Source of the DNA: Botryosphaeria dothidea
Taxonomy: Eukaryota > Ascomycota > Dothideomycetes > Botryosphaeriales > Botryosphaeriaceae
Assembly: GCA_011503125.2 (NCBI GenBank)
Contig: WWBZ02000022.1
Coordinates: forward strand, 4,092,001 to 4,156,000
Reading direction: 5' to 3'
DNA length: 64,000 nt
Position 1 is the stretch's first letter. The number at the start of each line of letters is the position of its first letter. The notes beneath the pieces are model-generated. The model saw nothing but the letters and a program-made list of their open reading frames with translations. It did not search any database and was not told the DNA's origin. Made by a program: the position numbers and the translations under genes. Shown here in pieces: positions 55,199 to 64,000 of this stretch.

Positions 55199-57500
55199 CT
55201 AATCCTGCCACTCTGGGCGTGTTGTGGGTCCAGGATAGTCCTCGTCCTCATTCTCCTTCTCCCTACTTGGTAAGTGGCCCTGTGCGCTAGGGCACTTCGT
55301 AAAGGGACCTTGCATATACCATCCTCTATCTATCTGCTTACCTCGAACTGTCTGGGACCCAGCTCCCAACCCCCAGGCTTCGTGCCTAACGTTCTCACAC
55401 TCCGCATGGCCTTCGCAGAATTCTCGAAAGTCCGGATGGGCGATGAGCCCTGATTTGAGCAAGAAATCTTTACTCGTATCATTCGCAGATGGGCTTCCTC
55501 CTGTATTCCAAGTAGGGAACGTCCCACACATGCAGCTGCCTCAGAAGTTAGTGTATTTGCACATTATCTGGAGGAACAGGCCAACGTACGGATATTTCCT
55601 TAGATTGTCCATGTTGATGCTGCTGATAGCTTCGCCACGGGGTTTTTCGCATATGGGTAATTGAAAACCTGTTGGCTGATTATTGTTGACTAGATCAAGG
55701 ATCTCGCTGGGATCCCAAAGCTCCCGCAATGCCGTTGCATCTTCCGGTAACGGTTTGTTTTTGGTCAACTCGTATCACCTCGTTGAAGATCGTACGACAT
55801 CCTCCCTGGTGATATCGTTATACCTGGAAGTGTTGTCTGCAAGTCTTCTTAGCTGGTCAGATCACGAAATTTGTGAAGATGACTTCCTCTCCCATCTGAA
55901 CTGCCCGGGAAGAGGTTGCACAAGTGTATCCCCCTCAGGATTACTCCCGTCATTCATTGCATACATCCAGAATGACTTGTCAGGATACTCGGGTAAGCAC
56001 ACTCTGACTTTCAAGTGTGCCCTAGTATTCTGCTCGCATGCGCCAGGAGCGACGTTTACAGCAAGAATGTACGGATATCGTCCATCCTGCCAAATCAGAT
56101 TCATAGAGTAAGCTACCATTTGCTTCTCAAGGTGTTTTTCAACGTCTCTGGCGAATTCATCATCGAAATCGAGATAAAACTTCGACTTGCTGATGATTTC
56201 GATGATTATGTAGTTTTCTGTCGCGCTCGTTAAGCCCCGTCCAGCCATCAAGTCCAGGGTCGTATTTGTCAGGAAATCCTTGCATCCTCGAACGGTCTCT
56301 GACCAAAGACGGCCGAATTCGATTTCTTGCCAGTCAAAGAACTCGGGACTGTAACAAAGTAAGCACTGAGCGCAGGCATTCAAGCTCTTGAGGGCTTACT
56401 CTGATCCCATCTTGACTTGCCCAAGGGAGCTGCCTCCTGAATAGGCCCCGCCGAAAGCCCTCGAAGCACCGTCAATGACGGCACCAGCTAGGGTTTTCTG
56501 TGCCTCATATCCCGGAAGCTTTGCTATTTCTTCTCTGCCCAATGCGCGACTTGTCAGAGCCGCTCTGCTAATGCCGCCCGATGCGACACCTCCTGCGATT
56601 GCATCTGCAACGTACGGTGCAATAGCTGACACCACTGTTGTCACCACCAAGATAAGAAACAACGCAAAACTGAGCCTCTTCTTCGTCTTTTCAATTCTCT
56701 CCTCATCTTTCCGGAGCAAGTCATCAGCCCAGTTGAAAACCCCCCACTAAATCGCCAGACATTCTGTCGACGCTCGATGCTGCATTCCGAAAAGACTGGA
56801 GGAAATAATTGAAGAATTGGTGAAAGTTTCTGAAAGAGTCGACTGCATAGACTGCCATGCGTCGGTCATGCTCATATTGCGTCTGGCTCATGTCCTCGTC
56901 TTTTTCCTTGTAGTCGTCGCAGCTGAGGAACTGTTTACAATGTCAGTGAAATCTCGAGTATAGCGTGGGACCAGAACCTACAGGGCAATCTTGGACGAGG
57001 TTGCAGTCTTTGTGGCTGGGAATAACGTTGGGAAAGTTGATTGAGACAACATATTCGAAGAAGGATCCGGCTCCTTTTCTCTCTTTCTGGAAACCGTCCA
57101 TCTGATTGCGCATCCACTGAACAACTTTTCCCCCTTCACCGCCCGTCCACAGCTCTTCGGTCATGGGAGGAATACCGCAAGCACCCTGCCTGGAGTCCGT
57201 TGTCTTGTCTTTATATTGGTTTTCAGAGCGTTGGCTGACGTTGGAGGATCCGCTTTCATCGTGTTCATTGACTTTTAAGTTGGTGCAATCATCAGGTCCG
57301 TTAGCTTCATCCCTGGCACGGAAAGTCTTTGCCTCGTTCTGGAAAGGGTAGGTTGCGCTTGTAAATTCAATCCTCGAAGCTGTGTCCCTTTGGTGTTTGT
57401 TACGCTCATCGTCGCCGATCACTGAGACTCTGACTATGCTGGCGGTGGTACTTAGCCCGTGCAAAGCAGCCCAGCTGCAATAATCAAAACGCATGATCAA
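55199..57500 (-). pseudogene. Degenerate multi-exon gene of unrecognised family
   Basis: A coding-like path runs from about 57500 to 55200 on minus but is broken. The first part (57500 to about 56994) ends HKDCNLVQDCP and splices to FLSCDDYKEKDEDMSQTQYE. A frameshift lies in a C6 run (G6 on minus) at 56740-56745: one base fewer would continue into NWADDLLRKDEERIEKTKKR and a hydrophobic helix (LSFALFLILVVTTVVSAIA). An intron (about 56350-56400) joins KMGS to DPEFFDWQEIEFGRLWSETV. Two in-frame TGA codons (55862-55864 and 55775-55777) then interrupt otherwise coding-like sequence, and a last segment contains FREFCEGHAECENVRHEAW. CGA-to-TGA change, as by RIP, would explain the stops. The original product looks like a large membrane-associated protein; I cannot name it. 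The 5' end is uncertain. Confidence 0.55.
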
Positions 57501-60034
57501 GGAGATCGGAGAGTGATGAAAGCTGTTTCGTGTTCAGAGTCGGAAGGATATTCCTTTCGTAGCAAAAGTGACGGTCCTGTCTGTTCAGACGATAACCGAT
57601 AAACGATAGAGTCGAGAACGAGTGTGAAGGCACAAGGATAGATTGCCAGAAGCTTTCTTATGGATACTCAAATGACTTCCGTACTTCAAATGACTTCCGT
57701 ACTTCAAATGACTTCCGTACTGCCTTTGCTGTCCCAACAATTCCCTCTCTTCAAGAGGGCTATTTTACGGCACATATCTCCCTTGGTTGCCGCAAACTGG
57801 AGACAACCTTAAGCTAGCCCATGGCCTTGCATATCGAGGTAACGAGCAAGGGGTGTTCTGAAGCCCTGCCTTGATGAGATTTCGGAAAGTCACAGCGTCA
57901 AAGTGACTCTGACATTAGCTCATTCCTGAAGTTACTAATCCATGGTGGGGCTCATTGTCTCGCACTCGCGATAGACGGTAGAGACCTCTGGGGTGCGGGG
58001 ACGGGGACGAGATTGTAGTGTCATCCCTTAGTTCCGCCTCTTGGGGCCAGCAGGTCTCTAGAGTGACCGGCAAAAAGCTGGCAAAGTGGTAACCACCCCG
58101 CTAAATCTCACACCTGGTCTCGTACCGTGGTTTAGAAGCGGAATCACAGGCAAGCTTATGGGGTCGACGAGCACTAAGGTGTGTGTGTATGGAGTAATGA
58201 TGAAACGAAGTCTTTGCTGGATTCCACAGAGTTGTCGAGGCTCTGCACCTCTCGTCAGTTGCGGGATTAAAGGAAAAGAAACCTTCGACCCAACGAAACT
58301 TCAACTAAGCGGGGCGTATGGATGACCTGTTCATTCGGGGATGGTAAGAGTCTCCACGGGAAACGGAATTTGAAAGTCGAGGCAGTTTGGGATGTAAAGT
58401 CGACTGCCAGTCTCTTCCGAGACAAGACGGACGAAAGGCGCGAGATCCGTCATGGACACCGCCAGTGAACCGCGGCCTCCGGTATCCACACGTCTTACCG
58501 CGCTGCATTACAGAACTGAGCAAGAAATGCAAGGCTGTAGGCTAGCGAATGACTAATACGGAGACCAAATCTGTTCTCCACTGCAGCAAATACGGAGCGG
58601 CCCGTCGGATTTGCGCTATCGGCGGCGGGTGACAGGGCAATTGCAAAAGTGGATAATAAGGAAAACAGACGTCGGGGGTGTGAGCGGAATCTACGCCTTT
58701 CTTTGGTGATACCGCAGAGTGTTCCGTGCCAAGGGACATGTATGGCGGTGTTGGGCCAATGCTAGGGGGCCTCATAGCGCTGCAGCACTCCGACAATCGG
58801 GCTGTCGTCGCCGGAACTCCACATGGTGTTTCGCCACGATCCAGGGGTTGGCGGGATTTGGCGTCCTTTGTCGAGGTGCATCCCAAGTAGCCGAAGAAAG
58901 TACCTGCCATATCCGCATAGCGACGAGGAAATGTGGGTCATCACAGGCCAGATGTGGGGCGTCTGGGGGAAGGCAATTGAGCCATGCCCTTGTTGTCTCA
59001 GCACCAGATAGGAAGCTCCACAGCTCCTCTTTTCCGCAACGGTGAGGCAAGCTGTTGCGCGTTTTGTTGTGACCGGCCCGGCGGGCTGGGCCAGAAGAGC
59101 TGACGAGTGCAGGCGCGGACTTTAAGTACACACGCCTGGAGCGCGGAGAAGAGGCCAACAGAGCTATCGCCGGCAGGCAGTCGCTCGGGGCCGAAGAGAG
59201 TGAAGAGTGAGGTGAAGGAGAGCGAAGGCAAGTGGATTCCCCCACAGCACGGGCAGGCGCGCCTCGGGATCGGAAAATCCGGAGAGCTGCACCGCTGCCT
59301 CTTCCAACGTCGGCTCTCCCAGCTGCTCAACTCGGCACCCACCCTGCCACACCTTCTCTCTCTCGCCCTCTCTCGCCAAACATGCACCGGATAACGCCGA
59401 GGGTCAACGCTTTCCCAACCCCCCTCGTGCTTGCCGGCTACGAACAACGGCATCTCGCCTCCAGCATCATTGCCCCGACCCCAGTTTCCCCGCTAAAGCC
59501 ACCCCATATCCCTGCTGCTCTCATCCTCGGCCGTGTGCCTCCAACGGGCAAGGATTCGCCGCAAAGCTTGGTCCGCAGACAAGCTGTGCGGCCCGCTGCC
59601 CTTCAAGCCATTCACAGAGCTTGTCTTTGTTAGCGCCACCCTCCTCCGTCGTCATCTCTGACAAGGACAGACGCTGCTGGCAACATGCTTCGGCCCACTT
59701 CGCCGCTGCAATCACCACCGAGGCCTGCACCCTGCACCAGCAAAATGTCTATCGTTACGGATCGGCGCCGCGGCATGTGTCTGTCCTCAACAACCATGAC
59801 CGAATAATCTGTCCGGGGCAGGCCCCATAGCTGTGGAGATGCCGTGCGCCCGACATGTATGGTTATCTTGCTTTCTTAATTGTTCCCCTTTTCGTCCCAC
59901 CCTCTGGACTCCACGTCGCTTCTGTTTTCTGTCTTCGTTTGAATCCACTATCTGCTGCACCCAACTGTCTCAGCACCCACGCAGTCTCTCGTCTGCCCTC
60001 CCGCGCAATCTATCCGCGCAATTAAATTGCAGCC
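57501..60034. other. 2.5-kb gene-free stretch
   Basis: Contains an 18-bp triple repeat (57668-57721) and a CT-rich tract (about 59352-59383). Overlapping frames of 60-157 codons on both strands do not look like proteins. The last part is the promoter and leader of the MFS gene at 60035. Confidence 0.45.
57668..57721. repeat. Three exact copies of an 18-bp unit
   Basis: TCAAATGACTTCCGTACT is repeated three times without a mismatch (57668-57685, 57686-57703, 57704-57721). It lies in non-coding DNA about 170 bp upstream of the degenerate gene on minus. Confidence 0.95.
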
Positions 60035-61848
60035 ATGTCTGCCTCTGTCGAAGACGAAAAAGGTGCAGAGGAGCAGCAAGAGGCCATGAAGGTTCCCACC
60101 AGATCTGATTCCGGCGACCACGAGGCTCTGGCCCACCACTCTACATTCCTCGACGACGGGGGAGCAAATCTTGCACCAGAACATCGCGAGTATCTCCTCA
60201 AGAGACATGGCACTTTGTCACTTGATCCGCTGCCATCAGCAGACCCGGCAGACCCCTACAACTGGCCAAGTTGGAAGGTGCGTGTGTCCAGAGCAGTGTT
60301 CACGTTCCTCACATTGACAGACGCGCTTCTAGAAAAACACCAATCTAGTGCTCGTCGCATTCCACGCCATGATGACTACGTTCATCGCTGCTGGAATCAT
60401 CCCAGCGTACGAGGACATCGCCATGGACCTCGGTTGCTCCCTCCAACGCGCATCTTATTTGACTTCGATGCAAATCGCCGTCCTCGGCTATGCGCCTCTC
60501 TTCTGGAAACCCATCTCCTATCGATATGGACGTCGTCCCGTTTGGCTAATTTCCACACTTGGCGCTGGAGTGTGCAATATCGGATGCGCCGTCAGCCATA
60601 GTTATGCAGCCATGTCTGTCTGCCGTTGTCTCGTCTCGTTCTTCATCAGCCCGGCTATGGCTATTGGCAGTGGTGTCGTCGTTGAGACTTTCTTCAAGAA
60701 GGATAGAGGCAGGCACATGGGTATCTGGACGTGAGTGAACGTTCGTATTAGCTCAAGAAACGTGCTGAACACAAGCAGATTGATGGTAACCCTCGGTCCA
60801 CCGACTGGTCCCTTCCTCATGGGCTTCGTCGCATACCATGTTGGATACCGTTGGATCTATTGGATATATGCTATAGTGAGTACCCGCGCCTGTAAACAAA
60901 ATTCGATATTGTGGATCTGACGTCGTTTCAGATCAATGGCGGGCAGTTTATTGGCTACTTCTTCTTCGGCCCGGAGACGCGCTACATCCGCCAAGGCGTC
61001 CGACACTCTGGCAGTGCATTTAAGCAGGAATACCTAAACTTCGGCCGGCTGGATCCGACGCCTCTCCACCCCTCCGAGTTTATTCAGCCTGCGTCTCTGG
61101 CTCGATTTAAATCAATCCTGATTCCGACGGCCTCTTACACACTCGTGTTCGGATTTGCGAGCGTATTCATGACGGTCGAGATCCCACAAATATTCCTACC
61201 CAAATTTCACTTCAACGCCCAGCAAATCGGATTGCAGTTTCTCGGCATCATTATTGGCTCCGTAATAGGCGAGCAAGTAGGCGGTCCCTTGAGCGACATA
61301 TGGATGAACCGCAAGGCCAAGAGCAACGCTTCGATAAGACCGCCACCTGAGTATAGGCTCTGGCTTTCATGGTTTGGGTTTTTGCTCACAATTGTCGGAC
61401 TAATTGTGTTTGGCGTTCGCACGCAACAAGCTCCAGAGGGCCACTGGAACGTGACACCTATTGTGGGCATTGCCATTGCAGCTGTGGGCAACCAGATCAT
61501 CACGACCGTCTTGGTAACTTATGCAGTAGACTGCCATCCCGAGGCATCTTCCAGCATTGGCGTCTTCGTCAATCTGGTCCGGAGCACGGTAAGCCAAGCT
61601 TTACGCGTCATGCATGAATCGAACAACCGCTGACAAAGTGATAGTGGGGTTTCATCGTTCCTTTCTTTTCCCCGGACATGATTAGTAGTTTGGGCATGAG
61701 CGGCAGCGGAGGGCTCATGGCCGGGATAGTGTTCGTGGCGAGCTGGCTGCCTATCATCTGGCTTCAGGTCCGGGGAGGGGCTTGGCGGAAGCGGAGAGCA
61801 CTGAAGGAGGAGAGTAGGGAAGGCGGCGGCGCCAGGCGTGGTGACTAG
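60035..61848 (+). CDS. MFS transporter, DHA1/Hol1-like
   Basis: Plasma-membrane carrier resembling the Hol1-type group (cation/polyamine carriers of yeast) and fungal drug:proton antiporters. Exons 60035-60277, 60333-60730, 60779-60875, 60932-61588 and 61645-61848 encode 532 residues. An ~80-residue hydrophilic N-terminus ending DPADPYNWPSWKKN precedes helix 1 (LVLVAFHAMMTTFIAAGIIP). LFWKPISYRYGRRPVWLIST contains the helix 2-3 signature. GPPTGPFLMGFVAYHVGYRWIY is the antiporter motif C region, and GPETRY follows helix 6. The C-terminal half holds about six more helices and a basic cytosolic tail. All four splices keep frame, and intron lengths are 48-56 bp. The substrate is unknown. Confidence 0.88.
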
Positions 61849-62360
61849 CCCCCCTGTTTGACTTGTCGTGTCAGTTTCCCACGCTGGCAGACGCTTCGAT
61901 CTGTATGACAGGTTGACCACGACCAGGCAGGGCAATCGGCCTTAGGCAGCGATATACAGGTTCTAGCCCGGCACCGACCGGCTCGGCCTCAATTTAGACT
62001 TTCTCATGTGACCTCGCGTCCACGCGATGAATTGCTTGTCCCGCTGATCCGTTACCCTTTCTCCAAAGATGGTCGCATCCTCGACGATCACCTCAACCGC
62101 CAACCAGGTCTCAGCGTTTCTGCCATCGTCACCTCTCCTTCCGAACACTCCAGTGACTGTTACCGTTGCGATATCCGGGCTGCAGGAGCGGCAGTCGGAA
62201 ACCTGCAGCAACGAGCTGCAAAGCTGCCGTTTATGGTTGGGCCTCGTGGCCTCGCATCCGCTCCGAAGCGACACTACTGCCCGTCCACCCACTACTACTG
62301 ACATCAACCTTTTTTTCCCTCCCGTCTTCTCTCCTTGCAAACCTCCACTTTTCCGCGGAA
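61849..62360. other. Promoter region of the MYND-finger gene
   Basis: Lies between two plus-strand genes. No specific motif was recognised. Confidence 0.5.
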
Positions 62361-64000
62361 ATGTCGTCGTGCGCCATCTGCAACACCGCAGGCGCCCGAG
62401 CATGCACGCGATGCAGGTCAATCAGCTACTGCTCTCGAGAGTGCCAGCAAAAGGACTGGCCTTCGCATCGGCTGCTGTGCGCCCAATACCACACCCAGCC
62501 CCCGCGTCCGAGCCCATCGCACCGACGGGCCATTCTGCTGCGGTCCGAGGCCAAGACGCCGCAGCTGGAATGGGTGCGGTGCATCAAGGTCGAGAACCAT
62601 CCGGACTTTGGCACCTACGAGCTGAACGAGGGCGTCGACACGTTGTTGAGCCCGGATTCAGGCCCGACGACGACTTACTCAGGCATCACCAGGGTCCCCT
62701 TCCAGCGCAACGTGCCGAGGAAGCGAGATCTAGACCACACCATCGAGCTGTCCTTCCGGGATCACTTTCTGAGCGACGGCTCCCTCGAAAACCAGGCCGT
62801 CGTGGAAGTCACCAAGGGGAAAGCGGTCCATGACTGGCGGGGGCCGCTGTTGTTCATGCGCAAGAAAGAGGTGGGCTTCGATCCCATGTCCTACGAGGAC
62901 GTCACGCTGCAAGACTTCCGGGACATCATCGATTATCTCATCTCCTACCGAAACCCCCAATTTGAGAATTGCGGGTATACGATCGCCGACGTGGATGCGC
63001 TGATGGGGAATTGCGACGAGGAAGAGCAAGCCAAGGGGAAGGGGGCCAGGGGGCACAAAAACCAGCCACTGAAGGCGAAACCAGCATGGCGGCAAAAGCT
63101 CGACGAACTAAAGCGGCAGCAGGCTGATATCGAGCACAGGATCCTGCACCCACGCGAGCCGACGCACGATGAAATGATCGAGTGGATCCGGGACATCAAG
63201 CAGATGCAGGCCCTCAGCGCGCCCAAGCTGCTCAACAGCACGCTGACGAAGCGACGGCTGAAGTCGGTACGGGTCAACTGCGTGGGCGACCTTCATCCGG
63301 ACAAGGGCAAGTATTCCATGATCGAGCTGCCTGGCGGCCACCCCTTTTTCGAGGACGGCTTCCAGGCGTCGCCCATCTCGCCCATCTCGAAGCTCGTCGG
63401 CTTCCCTGTCCGCGGCAAGCGCCAGCCGCGCTACCCTGACAGCGACAACACACCCGAGTCATATGACAACGCCGCCGCCGCCTATCTGTTCACTGAAATC
63501 GACCCGGGCAACCCTCACTGGGGCTTCTCGCTCTCGCGGCTGTACTGGGGATACCAGGTCGGCAGCATCGTGCTGATGCGCGATGACGGTGAGGACCTCA
63601 CCGTTGAGCAGGCCGAGGCGCTGTGCAGCTTCTGCCAGATCATCGTGGCGCCGCTGCTGGAGAGCGCGCTGGTGGGCGAGGTGGCCAAGGAGTCCATCAT
63701 GGACATGCTCACGCCCGAGCTGTTCCAGCAGACGGTCGACCTGGTGCGCGACCAGCGCGACCACGTCCACGCCCTGCTGCGCACCAAGACCGACGCCGAC
63801 ATCTTCCCCTCGACGCCCTCCGCCGAAATCGCCGGGCCCGTCCTGCCCCCTCTCCCTTCTTCCTCCTCCTCGACCTCGCCTCCCCCGCCGACCACCCGCC
63901 CGGCCCTCTGGGACCGCAAGGACTCCAAGCTCGACACCACCATCCTCGGCGACCCCCCACCGCCACCAACACCCCTCTACGACGCCCCGCCCGCCCTCGC
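62361..64000 (+). CDS. MYND zinc-finger protein (3' end beyond window)
   Basis: An open frame from the ATG at 62361 to the window edge gives about 546 residues with no stop or obvious intron. Residues 4-40 form a MYND zinc finger: CAICNTAGARACTRC, YCSRECQQKDWPSHR and a final LLC provide the eight Cys/His ligands. In fungi this domain usually mediates protein-protein contact. The following region (about 75-460) is a conserved-looking globular part (LEWVRCIKVENHPDFGTYEL, PWRQKL-type helices, TEIDPGNPHWGFSLSRLYWG) that I cannot name. There is no SET domain motif in the visible part. The visible C-terminus becomes Ser/Pro-rich (from about residue 495). Confidence 0.85.
   Translation, partial: MSSCAICNTAGARACTRCRSISYCSRECQQKDWPSHRLLCAQYHTQPPRPSPSHRRAILLRSEAKTPQLEWVRCIKVENHPDFGTYELNEGVDTLLSPDSGPTTTYSGITRVPFQRNVPRKRDLDHTIELSFRDHFLSDGSLENQAVVEVTKGKAVHDWRGPLLFMRKKEVGFDPMSYEDVTLQDFRDIIDYLISYRNPQFENCGYTIADVDALMGNCDEEEQAKGKGARGHKNQPLKAKPAWRQKLDELKRQQADIEHRILHPREPTHDEMIEWIRDIKQMQALSAPKLLNSTLTKRRLKSVRVNCVGDLHPDKGKYSMIELPGGHPFFEDGFQASPISPISKLVGFPVRGKRQPRYPDSDNTPESYDNAAAAYLFTEIDPGNPHWGFSLSRLYWGYQVGSIVLMRDDGEDLTVEQAEALCSFCQIIVAPLLESALVGEVAKESIMDMLTPELFQQTVDLVRDQRDHVHALLRTKTDADIFPSTPSAEIAGPVLPPLPSSSSSTSPPPPTTRPALWDRKDSKLDTTILGDPPPPPTPLYDAPPAL

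Noticed and set aside
1..64000. CRISPR, prokaryotic operon or plasmid features
   Set aside because: Spliced genes, mitochondrial targeting sequences and RIP show a fungal nuclear genome; no spaced palindromic repeat array exists.

Overview
The window is nuclear DNA of a filamentous ascomycete (Pezizomycotina). Most genes carry 1-4 introns of about 48-80 bp with GT-AG (twice GC-AG) borders. The families are typical of that group: a Swc3 subunit, an AflY/questin-oxidase-like enzyme, DHA2 and Dal5-type MFS carriers, and a fungal NBS1. A repeat at 43.6-44.2 kb carries a RIP-type mutation signature. Dothideomycetes is my guess for the class; nothing in the window proves it. I found no tRNA, rRNA, CRISPR or plasmid features.

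Layout. 0-12 kb: nicotinate phosphoribosyltransferase (3' end off the window), an orphan gene, then a metabolic group made of a cytochrome P450, a damaged zinc-type dehydrogenase gene, a questin-oxidase-family enzyme and a DHA2 MFS exporter. 12-16.5 kb: a gene-poor stretch whose only gene encodes a secreted, cysteine-rich, tandem-repeat precursor with dibasic (Lys-Arg) sites between its units. 16.5-30.4 kb: a Dal5-type permease, then a dense housekeeping block (Swc3, an ABHD12-like hydrolase, mitochondrial EF-G, N-myristoyltransferase, a PY-motif membrane protein). 30-44.5 kb: looser accessory DNA with an FAD monooxygenase, an Old Yellow Enzyme-type oxidoreductase, an orphan, a small secreted 8-cysteine protein, nested solo LTRs and a fragment of an NLR/SERAC1-like protein. 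45-54.7 kb: a second dense block (Pro/Gln-rich PH-like protein, mitochondrial uS8, NBS1, cytochrome b5-domain protein, small mitochondrial protein, ER FKBP2). 55-64 kb: a degenerate multi-exon gene, a long gene-free stretch, a Hol1-like MFS carrier and a MYND-finger protein that runs off the right edge.

The most interesting object is the repeat precursor at 14389-15306. It has a signal peptide followed by four ~70-residue units. Each unit is two copies of the module C-x6-C-x10-C-x6-C, and Lys-Arg separates the units. It looks like a Kex2-processed polyprotein that would release several identical disulfide-rich miniproteins. Second is the nested solo-LTR pair at 43614-44201: an old, RIP-mutated LTR with a younger, unmutated 250-bp LTR inside it, which has an exact CTAAG target duplication.

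Exon borders were worked out by eye from splice signals and reading frame. All frames were checked for arithmetic consistency, but no RNA or homology search was available.
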